Below, one piece after another: positions 6,418 through 12,950 of a DNA stretch of 12,950 nt. Position numbers and translations under genes: made by a program. The stretch spans positions 1 to 12,950 of the forward strand of contig MVRP01000107.1 in assembly GCA_002067405.1 (NCBI GenBank), read 5' to 3'. Positions within the stretch are counted from its first letter, which is position 1; each line of letters starts with the position of its first letter. The notes beneath the pieces are model-generated. The model saw only the letters and a program-made list of their open reading frames with translations. It was not told the origin of the DNA and made no database searches. The DNA is from Syntrophorhabdaceae bacterium PtaU1.Bin034. Its GTDB lineage: Bacteria; Desulfobacterota_G; Syntrophorhabdia; Syntrophorhabdales; WCHB1-27.

Positions 6418-6437
6418 AACTGATAAATATCACAGTT
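6418..6437 (+). promoter_or_regulatory. 13-bp direct repeat, copy 2, and possible second activator site before the activator gene
   Basis: AACTGATAAATAT (6418-6430) repeats the sequence at 6229-6241 and is followed by CACAGTT. The motif AACTG is thus again paired with an inverted CAGTT (6433-6437), as in the dyad core but with a wider spacer. It lies 29-48 bp upstream of the ATG at 6466, a good place for autorepression of the activator. The repeat is seen; the role is inferred. Confidence 0.4.
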
Positions 6438-6465
6438 CAGTACGCTTTCCTGGGGGGAAAGTCTG

Positions 6466-8022
6466 ATGAAAGTTGATGAAAACCAGTTTTTCAGGGAAAT
6501 AACCTTGAGAATCTGCGGAAGCCTTGAGATTGAAAAGGCGCTCTGGCAGTGCTTACTTTACGTCCGCCACATTATCCCTGCCGATGAACTCATTTTGACT
6601 GTCTTTGATCGGGATTCGGGGACTCTAGACGTGGTTGCAACCGCCCAGAGCAGTGGAGGGGTCACGAGGGCCGACAAGGTGCCGATGCCTCCGAGCATGC
6701 GAAAGCAATTGGAAGACCCTGCCAAATTTCCCCGCGTCAGAATATCCGACGACGTATACAGGGACGAGATATTGTCGCGGGTTGCCGCAAAGTATGGCTG
6801 GCCTGCGTCATCGATCATCGTCGGAAGGCTGATCATCGAGGACAAGTTTGTGGGTTCTCTCATTGTGCGGGCGCAAGGAGAGGGACGATACACGAGCGAG
6901 GATGCGGAGCTATGGTCGCTCATCAAGGAGCCGGCCGCGGTTGCCCTCGCCAACAGCCGCCGGTATCTGGAGTTGATGAAGCTGAAGGAGCTCCTTGCAG
7001 ATGACAGCAGATACTTCCAGAACGAGCTGCGTCGCGGTTTCAGTGAAGAGATTGTAGGCGCCGAGTTCGGCCTGAAAGAAGTGATGACCCAGGTCCTGAA
7101 AGTCGCCCCCTTGTCGAGCCCGGTGTTGCTCCATGGTGAAACAGGCACGGGCAAGGAATTGATCGCCAATGCAATACACAATTTTTCCCCGAGAAACAAT
7201 GGCCCCCTGATAAAAGTGAACTGCGGGGCCATACCGGAATCCCTGGTCGACAGCGAGCTTTTCGGTCACGAAAAAGGAGCCTTTACCGGTGCCCTCTCTC
7301 AACAGAGGGGCAGGTTCGAACGCGCGGACGGAGGCACCATCTTCCTCGATGAGGTAAGCGAACTCCCTCTCGATGCCCAGGTCCGGTTGCTGAGGGTCCT
7401 CCAGGAGAAGGAAATAGAGCGCGTAGGGGGAACGCAGTCGATAAAGATCGATTTGCGGATCATATCGGCAACGAACAAGGATCTTCGGAAACGCGTGGCA
7501 GAGAACCTGTTCAGGGATGACCTCTATTACAGGCTGTGCGTCTTCCCGATCGATATCCCCCCTCTTCGGGAAAGGAAGGTCGATATTCCGGCCCTTGTAG
7601 AGTATTTTATGCGCCGAAAGGCAAAGGAGATAGGCTTGCACTTCATGCCCCGGCTCCTTCCCGGTACCGTTGAAAAACTGGTTGAATACCCGTGGCCCGG
7701 GAATGTGAGGGAACTAAGCAATGCCGTGGAAAGGGCGATCATCATAAACGAAGGAAAGCCGCTCGGTTTTGAGGATATCGTCGGCATTCAGACAAACAGG
7801 GACAAACCTGAGACACGGGGCCGGGAAGTACGTGATTTAACGCTCAACAAGATTGAAGCAGAACACATCAGGCACGCCCTGGAAATAGCAGGCGGAAGGA
7901 TTGAGGGACCAAGAGGGGCAGCCGCGCTCCTCGGAATGAACCCGGGGACGCTGCGGCATAGAATGAGGAAGCTTGCGATACCCTTCGGCAAAGCCGCAAA
8001 AGCAGTATACGGGAAGTCGTGA
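6466..8022 (+). CDS. Sigma54-dependent transcriptional activator (GAF - AAA+ - Fis HTH)
   Basis: This 518-aa bacterial enhancer-binding protein is expected to remodel the sigma54 RNA polymerase closed complex by ATP hydrolysis. Residues about 1-170 form a GAF-like sensory domain, as in FhlA/NorR-type activators. The central AAA+ domain (about 193-430) has Walker A GETGTGKE (224-231), the sigma54-contact loop GAFTGA (271-276), Walker B GGTIFLDE (289-296) and the arginine region FRDDLYYRL (349-357). The C-terminal Fis-type helix-turn-helix is at about 464-505 (GAAALLGMNPGTLRHRMRKL). There is no receiver domain, so activity is probably set by a small molecule or partner through the GAF domain. 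The start has a G-rich ribosome site (GGGGGGAAAG). It is divergent from the 90-aa gene with its sigma54 promoter, the obvious target. It is followed after 55 nt by the HD-GYP gene, probably in one operon. Confidence 0.92.
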   Translation: MKVDENQFFREITLRICGSLEIEKALWQCLLYVRHIIPADELILTVFDRDSGTLDVVATAQSSGGVTRADKVPMPPSMRKQLEDPAKFPRVRISDDVYRDEILSRVAAKYGWPASSIIVGRLIIEDKFVGSLIVRAQGEGRYTSEDAELWSLIKEPAAVALANSRRYLELMKLKELLADDSRYFQNELRRGFSEEIVGAEFGLKEVMTQVLKVAPLSSPVLLHGETGTGKELIANAIHNFSPRNNGPLIKVNCGAIPESLVDSELFGHEKGAFTGALSQQRGRFERADGGTIFLDEVSELPLDAQVRLLRVLQEKEIERVGGTQSIKIDLRIISATNKDLRKRVAENLFRDDLYYRLCVFPIDIPPLRERKVDIPALVEYFMRRKAKEIGLHFMPRLLPGTVEKLVEYPWPGNVRELSNAVERAIIINEGKPLGFEDIVGIQTNRDKPETRGREVRDLTLNKIEAEHIRHALEIAGGRIEGPRGAAALLGMNPGTLRHRMRKLAIPFGKAAKAVYGKS

Positions 8023-8077
8023 GGCTAGTGTCTCCGCAAAAGGTTGGCACCGGCCAAATGCCGGGGCAGACAAAGAC

Positions 8078-9904
8078 ATGAAAGAGAACGACAAGACAAA
8101 GGCGCACCTTATAAGAGAGCTCGCGGAAACCCGCTCCCGGCTTGAGGCGCTCGAAAAGCGGGAAGCCAAGCGCAGCAGCGACGACGAGCAGCGGTTCCGA
8201 CTTATTGTTGACACGGCGTACGAGGGTATCTGGGTGTTTGACGAACACTACGTAACGACCTTTGTGAACAGGCGGCTGGCTGATATGCTCGGATACGAGC
8301 CGGATGAAATGGTGGGAAAGAAGCACGAATCCTTTCTGTTCGAAGAAGACCTCCCTGACCTTGAAGACAAAGCGGCCATGAGGCGGCGGGGCGTCGCCGG
8401 TTGGTACGAGCGGAGACTCCGGCGCAAGGACGGCGCCGTCCTCTGGACCCACGTGTCTGCGTCGCCTATCCTCGACAAAGAGAATTGCTTCCGCGGTTCC
8501 TTTGCCATGTTTACGGACATCACGGAGAAAAAAAAGGCTGAACATGCCCTTTTGGAGAGCGAAGCCAAATACCGGAATATCTTCGAGAACGCGGTGGAAG
8601 GCATGTTTCAAAGTACTCCCGAAGGCCGCCTCATGACGGTCAACCCTGCAATGGCCCGCATATTCGGCTATGCATCGCCTTCGGAAATGGTGTCGGAGGT
8701 CTCGAACATAGGCCGTCAACTTTACGCGAATACCGAGGATAGACGGACGTTCAGGGAGCTCCTCGAGGCAAAGGGGACGGTCGAGGCCTTTGAGGCGCAG
8801 TTTTGCAGAAAAGACGGGACGAGGCTATGGGGTTCTCTCAATGTGCGCGCAGTCCGCGATCCGGCAGGCGTCATTGTCTATTTTGAAGGGATCGTGGATG
8901 ATATTACCGCACGAAAGAAGGCCGAAGAAGCCCTGCGACGATCGGAAGAAAAGTACCGCAACATATTCGAAAACGCCATGGAAGGTATTTTCCAGATCAC
9001 GGAAGACGGAAGGTATCTCAGCGTTAATCCTGCCCTCGCGCGCATCCACGGCTTCAGCTCACCCGACGAGATGATCATGTCGGTAACCGACGTGGCCCAT
9101 CAGCTTTACGTTGACCCCCGGCGGCGGGACGAGTTGAGACTCCGTCTTGAAAGGGAAGGCTCCGTCAAGGGCCTCGAAATCATGATGCGCAGAAAGGACA
9201 AGGCCTTGCATTGGGTATCCGTCAGCTCTCATGCGGTGCGTGATTCCGGCGGCAACACCCTCTATTATGAGGGCACGGTCGAGGACATTACTTCGCGTAA
9301 GGTGGCCGAGGAAGAACGCGAACAGCTGAGAAAAGTGCTGGAAGGAACGATCGAGGCCCTGTCTCTGACGGCTGAGGTGAGAGACCCCGGCACAAGGGGC
9401 CACCAGAAGCGGGTGGCCAATCTCGCCGCCCGTATAGCACATGAAATGGAATTTCCGCCCGGCGTCATCGATAACATCAGGACCGCCGGCATGATCCACG
9501 ACATAGGAAAGATTGCCGTTCCTGCAGAGATCCTGAGCAAGCCCGGGAAGTTCAATGAAGCGGAATTCGGAATGGTGAAAATCCATCCCCAGGTCGGACA
9601 CGATATCCTGAAAGATGCACGGTTGCCTCATCCGGTTGCCGAGATCGTGCTTCAGCATCACGAGAGGCTGAATGGATCGGGCTACCCCCGTGGCTTGAAA
9701 GGAAACCAGATCCTCGTCGAGGCGCGAATTCTGGCAGTTGCGGATGTGGTGGAAGCAATGGTTTCTCCCCGTCCTTACCGGCCCGCCCACTCGACCGCTT
9801 CTGCATTACATGAGGTCAAGGCGAACCAGGGCCTGCTTTATGATGCCGGTGTGGTGGCGGCATGCCTGAGGACATTCGGGAATGGATTTGATTTTGGCCG
9901 GTGA
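8078..9904 (+). CDS. Triple-PAS HD-GYP cyclic-di-GMP phosphodiesterase
   Basis: The product is a 608-aa cytoplasmic signalling protein. A short coiled-coil-like N-terminus (residues 1-32) precedes three PAS/PAC modules at about 35-160, 164-291 and 292-419. The C-terminal HD-GYP domain covers about 424-608. Its metal and catalytic residues are present: H442, the HDIGK motif at 474-478, H503, the HHE motif at 527-529 followed by GSGYP (533-537), and D556 in AVADV. It therefore looks active, hydrolysing c-di-GMP to pGpG or GMP under control of PAS-sensed signals (redox, ligand or light); no cofactor residue is obvious. PAS2 and PAS3 are tandem copies with a 128-residue period. The frame could be extended by 35 codons to a TTG inside the activator gene, but that start is weak and the ATG at 8078 fits the protein family better, although its ribosome site is poor. 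It is convergent with a PilZ gene, a possible c-di-GMP effector. Confidence 0.92.
   Translation: MKENDKTKAHLIRELAETRSRLEALEKREAKRSSDDEQRFRLIVDTAYEGIWVFDEHYVTTFVNRRLADMLGYEPDEMVGKKHESFLFEEDLPDLEDKAAMRRRGVAGWYERRLRRKDGAVLWTHVSASPILDKENCFRGSFAMFTDITEKKKAEHALLESEAKYRNIFENAVEGMFQSTPEGRLMTVNPAMARIFGYASPSEMVSEVSNIGRQLYANTEDRRTFRELLEAKGTVEAFEAQFCRKDGTRLWGSLNVRAVRDPAGVIVYFEGIVDDITARKKAEEALRRSEEKYRNIFENAMEGIFQITEDGRYLSVNPALARIHGFSSPDEMIMSVTDVAHQLYVDPRRRDELRLRLEREGSVKGLEIMMRRKDKALHWVSVSSHAVRDSGGNTLYYEGTVEDITSRKVAEEEREQLRKVLEGTIEALSLTAEVRDPGTRGHQKRVANLAARIAHEMEFPPGVIDNIRTAGMIHDIGKIAVPAEILSKPGKFNEAEFGMVKIHPQVGHDILKDARLPHPVAEIVLQHHERLNGSGYPRGLKGNQILVEARILAVADVVEAMVSPRPYRPAHSTASALHEVKANQGLLYDAGVVAACLRTFGNGFDFGR
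8567..9334 (+). repeat. Tandem duplication of a PAS module (2 x 384 bp)
   Basis: PAS2 (8567-8950) and PAS3 (8951-9334) both start with KYRNIFENA followed by EG-(M/I)-FQ. They stay colinear to their PAC ends (VDDITARKKAEE versus VEDITSRKVAEE) with no net length change, a 128-codon period. PAS1 is more divergent. The exact register points to in-frame tandem duplication. Confidence 0.75.
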
Positions 9905-9988
9905 AAGTGCGGTAGGGCCTGAGAAAAGCGCTTCGGGCCGGAGATTTCGGCACGGGTTACATGTCTTTTTCCCCTCTTTCAACCCCCT

Positions 9989-10399
9989 TCACATGGTCAC
10001 GATAAAGGATTCGAGCATTTCCTCCTGCTTTTTGCTCACATCAACGAAAGCGATTCCCACACCGATGCTCGTCTTGCGCACCACGTCGCCTTTCAGACGA
10101 AAGGTGACCATGTTTTTGAAAGAAAAGTTCAGGTTGACCCGCTGACCTATAACAAAAGGATGAGTGGTCTGCATCAGCATGCCGCCCGCACTTATGTTGT
10201 GCATATAGGTGCGGCCAAGGAAATCAGATGCCTCGCACTCAACAGCCGTTATGTAGTGTTTACGCGGAAATTTACGCTCTTTCTGTCCCAGTTTCTGCAG
10301 GAGATCGAATTGTTGTTCTTCCGACATTGCGAGTATCAGATCATATAATCTGGCTGAGAGGTCGGAAACCCTTGTCCACTCCTTCGTCTTTTGTATCAT
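9989..10399 (-). CDS. PilZ-domain cyclic-di-GMP receptor protein
   Basis: The product is a 136-aa protein from the ATG at 10399. An N-terminal helical region (residues 1-38, with LSARLYDLILAMSEEQQFDLLQKLG) precedes a single PilZ domain. Both c-di-GMP-binding motifs are present: RxxxR as RKFPR (42-46) and (D/N)xSxxG as NISAGG (68-73). Strand-rich blocks follow (RVNLNFSFKN, TFRLKGDVVR, IGVGIAFVD). PilZ proteins bind c-di-GMP and pass the signal to motility, polysaccharide or transcription machinery; no partner is visible. The frame could begin at an ATG four codons earlier (10411), but GGAG lies 6 nt before the second ATG and nothing similar precedes the first, so 10399 is preferred. It is convergent with the HD-GYP phosphodiesterase gene, so a functional link through c-di-GMP is plausible. 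Confidence 0.87.
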   Translation of the reverse strand: MIQKTKEWTRVSDLSARLYDLILAMSEEQQFDLLQKLGQKERKFPRKHYITAVECEASDFLGRTYMHNISAGGMLMQTTHPFVIGQRVNLNFSFKNMVTFRLKGDVVRKTSIGVGIAFVDVSKKQEEMLESFIVTM

Positions 10400-10499
10400 G
10401 GCTTTCTCCATCTGTATGCATCACCCGCTTGCTACATCTGTTATATTTCTCGGTTTTTTGACAAAACAGCTTAAATCGGATACCCAAATACTTCCCATA

Positions 10500-10508
10500 A
10501 TTATAACA
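10500..10508 (-). promoter_or_regulatory. Extended -10 promoter of the PilZ gene
   Basis: The minus strand reads TGTTATAAT: a perfect -10 box with the TGn extension. The -35 region is poor (3 of 6 matches), which is usual for extended -10 promoters. Transcription would start near 10493, leaving a leader of about 95 nt. On the plus strand, TTGACA at 10458-10463 could serve as a -35 box for the helicase gene, but the -10 (TACCCA) is poor. Confidence 0.4.
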
Positions 10509-10610
10509 GTTTGTACCCAGAATGGTAGTCTAAATGGGCTCACCGAGGCCAACCGGCGCAATCAGCGCGCAGTTGACAGCCAATATCTTATATCGCATAC
10601 TTTTTACGGC

Positions 10611-12593
10611 ATGAAGAAGTATACCCTTCACCGGGATGCAGCCCCGAGAAAATCCCTCTTCGACTATGAAAAGGAGTTGAACCAGGAACAGCTCGAAGTA
10701 GTCATGGCGCCTGACGGCCCCATACTGGTTATCGCGGGGGCCGGAAGCGGCAAGACCAGGGTGGTGACGTACCGGGTTGCTCACCTGCTTGAACGTGGCG
10801 CTTCCCCCCAGAGCATCCTGCTCCTCACTTTTACCAACAAGGCGGCCAGGGAAATGCTCCACCGGGTCGAGCACCTCATCAAAATGGACACCCGCTACAT
10901 ATGGGGCGGCACATTCCACCACATCGGCAATCTCATTCTGCGGCAGCAGAGCAGACGGGTGGATTTCAAGCCGAACTTTACCATACTCGACAACGAAGAC
11001 GCCAAGGACATCATCGAACTGGTGACGAAAGAGGCGAAGATCGACCGGAAGGAGCGCCGCTTCCCCAAGGGGCAGGTGCTCAAGGAGATTTTCAGTTTCA
11101 GCGTCAACACCTTGGAAGGACTGGAAGAGACTTTGAACGCCAAGTTTCCCTACTTCATGGATATCATCGACGAGATAGCCATGATCCAGCAGGGGTACGC
11201 CGAGAAGAAGAGGGCGGCCAATGCCATGGATTTCGACGACCTTCTCTACTTCTGGCACAGACTGCTCGCCGAAGACGAATCCCTGCGACAATACTATGCG
11301 GCCATGTTTTCTCACATCCTCGTGGACGAGTACCAGGATACGAACCGGATACAAGCCGAGATAGTCGATTTCATGGGCTTTATCAACAGGAACGTCATGG
11401 TGGTCGGCGACGATGCCCAGAGCATCTACTCGTTCAGGGGCGCGAATTTCCAAAACATTCTCGAATTTCCAAAACGGTATCCCGAGGCGCGCGTCTACAG
11501 GCTTGAAACAAATTACAGGAGCACGCCGGAGATCCTCGATCTCGCCAACCATTCCATATCTCACAACACCCGTCAGTTCGCGAAGAACCTCAGAGCAGTC
11601 AAGAAGAACGGTATCGTCCCTGTGGTCACCCCTTTGAGAGATGTCATTCAGCAGGCGGAATTCGTTGCCCAGCGGATCCTTGAGCTGCGCGACGAAGGCA
11701 TTGCCCTCAATGAGATAGCGGTTCTCTATCGGGCGCACTACCACTGCATGGAACTGCAGATGGAGCTGACGCGGCGGGGCATACCCTTTGAGATCAGGAG
11801 CGGGCTCAGGTTCTTCGAGCAGGCCCACATCAAGGATGTAGTGGCGTTTCTGCGGGTGATGATCAACCCGACCGACGAGATCTCTTGGAAAAGGCTGCTG
11901 AAGATGTTCCCCCGCATCGGCAGGAAGACCGCCGACCATATGTATGACTATATAAAGACCTTCGAGAACCCGGTCGACCTGTTCATTTCGAAAAAGATCG
12001 GGGAAAAGTTCAAAAGCATCCACAAGGACAACCTGGAAACGTGGTCCGGACTGTTCAAGGAGCTTGAAGAGCTGCAGCGGTACGATGCGCCCGCCGACAT
12101 GATCTCCACCATACTGAAGCACGGCTACACCGACTACCTGAAGTACACCTACGGGAACCACGAAAACCGCCTGGAAGACATCAGCCAGCTCATCAACTTC
12201 TCGACCGAATATGATTCCCTGGTTGCCTTCCTCAGCGAATTGTCGCTCATGAGCGGGATCGCGGGAGAAGAAGTGGTGACAGGCGGCGAAGAGGCTGAAA
12301 GGGTCGTGCTTAGCACTATCCACCAGGCAAAAGGTCTCGAATGGAAGGCAGTCTTCGTCATCTGGTGCGCCGAAGGACGATTTCCCAACCCGAAGGCCAT
12401 TGAAGGGGGCGAGACCGAAGAGGAACGACGCCTCTTTTATGTGGCCGCCACACGGGCCATGGACGAGCTCTACCTCTGCTACCCGATGCTATTGTTCGAA
12501 AAGCAGATAGGGCATGTGATCCTCAAGCCTTCGCGGTTCATAGCAGAGCTGGATTCGGGCCACTACGAGGAGTGGCAGGTCGGCGAGGTGTGA
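10611..12593 (+). CDS. UvrD/PcrA/Rep-type superfamily 1A DNA helicase
   Basis: This 660-aa ATP-dependent 3'-5' DNA helicase has the full set of SF1A motifs: the Q motif LNQEQLEVV (residues 23-31), Walker A AGAGSGKT (42-49), motif Ia LLTFTNKAAREM, and motif II DEYQDT (239-244). These are followed by motif III VGDDAQSIYSFRGA (from 265), motif IV ETNYRST, motif V STIHQAKGLEWK, and motif VI YVAATRA with the arginine finger (610-616). Its length is near Rep (673 aa) and shorter than PcrA/UvrD, with no long C-terminal tail. Likely roles are nucleotide excision or mismatch repair, or displacing proteins ahead of replication forks; which one is not decidable here. The frame is open 71 codons further upstream, across the PilZ promoter region, but only the part from MKKYTLHRDA looks like the family. 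The ATG at 10611 is chosen although its ribosome site is weak. Confidence 0.93.
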   Translation: MKKYTLHRDAAPRKSLFDYEKELNQEQLEVVMAPDGPILVIAGAGSGKTRVVTYRVAHLLERGASPQSILLLTFTNKAAREMLHRVEHLIKMDTRYIWGGTFHHIGNLILRQQSRRVDFKPNFTILDNEDAKDIIELVTKEAKIDRKERRFPKGQVLKEIFSFSVNTLEGLEETLNAKFPYFMDIIDEIAMIQQGYAEKKRAANAMDFDDLLYFWHRLLAEDESLRQYYAAMFSHILVDEYQDTNRIQAEIVDFMGFINRNVMVVGDDAQSIYSFRGANFQNILEFPKRYPEARVYRLETNYRSTPEILDLANHSISHNTRQFAKNLRAVKKNGIVPVVTPLRDVIQQAEFVAQRILELRDEGIALNEIAVLYRAHYHCMELQMELTRRGIPFEIRSGLRFFEQAHIKDVVAFLRVMINPTDEISWKRLLKMFPRIGRKTADHMYDYIKTFENPVDLFISKKIGEKFKSIHKDNLETWSGLFKELEELQRYDAPADMISTILKHGYTDYLKYTYGNHENRLEDISQLINFSTEYDSLVAFLSELSLMSGIAGEEVVTGGEEAERVVLSTIHQAKGLEWKAVFVIWCAEGRFPNPKAIEGGETEEERRLFYVAATRAMDELYLCYPMLLFEKQIGHVILKPSRFIAELDSGHYEEWQVGEV

Positions 12594-12697
12594 TCGTCGT
12601 GCGGGTGTTGCGGCGGGAACGTGCGATTCCATCTCCGGTGACCTCCGCGGCAAACCGTGGTTCCTGGAACCGGCTCCAATAAACGCTGCCTTTTTTC

Positions 12698-12726
12698 TTG
12701 ACAAAATTATGACGAATGTTCATTCT
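12698..12726 (+). promoter_or_regulatory. Sigma70-type promoter of the ligase gene
   Basis: A perfect -35 box TTGACA (12698-12703) is followed after 17 nt by CATTCT (3 of 6 matches to the -10 box). The weak -10 is consistent with a regulated promoter. The transcript would start near 12733, with a leader of about 125 nt before the ATG at 12857. Confidence 0.5.
12714..12725. promoter_or_regulatory. Inverted repeat GAATG-TT-CATTC inside the ligase promoter
   Basis: Perfect 5-bp arms with a 2-bp spacer span the 3' half of the spacer and the -10 region, so a protein bound here would block RNA polymerase. GAATG/CATTC half-sites are common for TetR-family repressors, including acyl-CoA-responsive FadR-type regulators of Gram-positive bacteria and related proteins. 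No regulator gene is in the window. Confidence 0.45.
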
Positions 12727-12734
12727 ATGCACAT

Positions 12735-12755
12735 ATGTTTCATCACATGAAACAT
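12735..12755. promoter_or_regulatory. Perfect 9-bp inverted repeat downstream of the ligase promoter
   Basis: Arms ATGTTTCAT and ATGAAACAT are exact reverse complements around a 3-bp spacer (CAC). The dyad begins at about +1 to +3 of the predicted transcript. It could be a second operator, or form a 5'-terminal hairpin in the mRNA. Its centre is about 25 bp from that of the first dyad. Confidence 0.5.
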
Positions 12756-12856
12756 TCACAGCCGAAGCGGAAGAAAGTGTGCAGTGGGGATTCAGGGGCC
12801 GGGCTGCCTGCAGCTTCCCCTGAAAGCACAGAAATCACAGCGAGGAGGAGCGCGAT

Positions 12857-12950
12857 ATGGCCAAAGACATGAATTCTTACTGGAACCCCATCCTGGAGAC
12901 CCTTCCCAGGGAAAAACTTCAGGAACTGCAGGTGAAGAAGTTCAGACGTA
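12857..12950 (+). CDS. N-terminus of a phenylacetate-CoA ligase family (PaaK-like) enzyme (partial)
   Basis: The gene starts at ATG 12857, with GAGGAGGAG about 6 nt upstream as a strong ribosome site, and runs off the window after 31 codons. The visible part includes YWNPILETLPREKLQELQ, the characteristic opening of phenylacetate-CoA ligase family enzymes (Y-W-(D/N)-P, then E-x-L-P-R-E-x-L-x-x-L-Q). These are cytoplasmic AMP-forming ligases that activate aryl acids such as phenylacetate to CoA thioesters. The ATP-binding motifs lie outside the window, so substrate and integrity cannot be judged. It fits the aromatic acyl-CoA theme of the reductase-like pair at 1831-4181. Its promoter region contains two inverted repeats, suggesting repressor control by an acyl-CoA-type signal. 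Confidence 0.8.
   Translation, partial: MAKDMNSYWNPILETLPREKLQELQVKKFRR

Noticed and set aside
7973..8077. 35-codon N-terminal extension of the HD-GYP protein
   Set aside because: It starts with TTG inside the activator gene and its sequence is not PAS-like; the ATG at 8078 opens the recognisable coiled-coil and PAS region.
6910..8719. Long minus-strand frames opposite the activator and HD-GYP genes (6910-7641, 7868-8719)
   Set aside because: They are antisense to well-supported domains, contain no motif and have no ribosome site or promoter of their own.
9905..9988. GGCC-containing hairpin between the HD-GYP and PilZ genes as a terminator
   Set aside because: The stem is only about 7 bp with a wobble and no T-tract follows on either strand.
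10398..10610. 71-codon N-terminal extension of the helicase
   Set aside because: It crosses the promoter region and overlaps the PilZ start; the helicase homology begins only after MKKYTLHRDA.
10530..12323. 597-codon open frame on the minus strand opposite the helicase gene
   Set aside because: The plus-strand frame carries every SF1A helicase motif; the reverse frame has no recognisable motif and is the usual mirror of a GC-rich coding frame.
12640..12697. Small stems (CCGCGG/CCGTGG and GGTTC/GAACC) and a T-run after the helicase gene as a terminator
   Set aside because: The T-run at 12691-12696 is not adjacent to either stem and lies just upstream of the -35 box of the next promoter.

Overview
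The window looks like chromosomal DNA from an anaerobic, aromatic-compound-using bacterium, most likely a deltaproteobacterial (Desulfobacterota/Syntrophorhabdus-like) lineage. This is inferred from gene content: a pair of benzoyl-CoA reductase/2-hydroxyacyl-CoA dehydratase-type subunits, the start of a phenylacetate-CoA ligase-type gene, the tail of a LivF-type ABC ATPase, a sigma54 activator, and c-di-GMP proteins. No rRNA, tRNA, insertion sequence, CRISPR array or phage gene was seen.

Layout. Positions 1-74 hold the last codons of a LivF-like ATPase (+). Positions 131-1078 (-) encode an exported protein with an STN-like domain and a proline-rich tail; a sigma70-type promoter and a quasi-palindrome over the predicted transcription start lie upstream. 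About 600 bp with no convincing gene follows, ending in a strong terminator hairpin at 1779-1810. Positions 4181-1831 (-) are a tightly coupled two-gene operon (377 aa then 406 aa, ATGA overlap) with a good sigma70 promoter at 4226-4254; its ATPase activator is not in the window. A divergent MFS_3-type exporter (4455-5729, +) ends at a strong bidirectional terminator.

The most interesting part is 5830-8022. A 90-aa protein of unknown family (5830-6102, -) has a duplicated motif around IEIFGC-x-SLD. Upstream of it the sequence has the layout of a textbook enhancer-dependent promoter: a near-consensus -24/-12 element (6143-6158), an IHF-like site (6176-6188) and a 55-bp dyad with perfect 11-bp arms (6200-6254). 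The divergent neighbour (6466-8022, +) is a GAF-AAA+-Fis activator carrying the GAFTGA sigma54-contact loop. A 13-bp sequence from the dyad recurs just ahead of the activator's own start codon, suggesting autoregulation. The small protein is therefore probably the dedicated, strongly regulated output of this activator.

Downstream of the activator, probably co-transcribed, is a triple-PAS HD-GYP c-di-GMP phosphodiesterase (8078-9904). A convergent PilZ c-di-GMP receptor (9989-10399, -) follows. A UvrD/PcrA/Rep-type helicase (10611-12593, +) is next. The window ends with the first 31 codons of a phenylacetate-CoA ligase-family gene, behind a TTGACA promoter overlapped and followed by two inverted repeats of the kind bound by dimeric (for example TetR-family) repressors.
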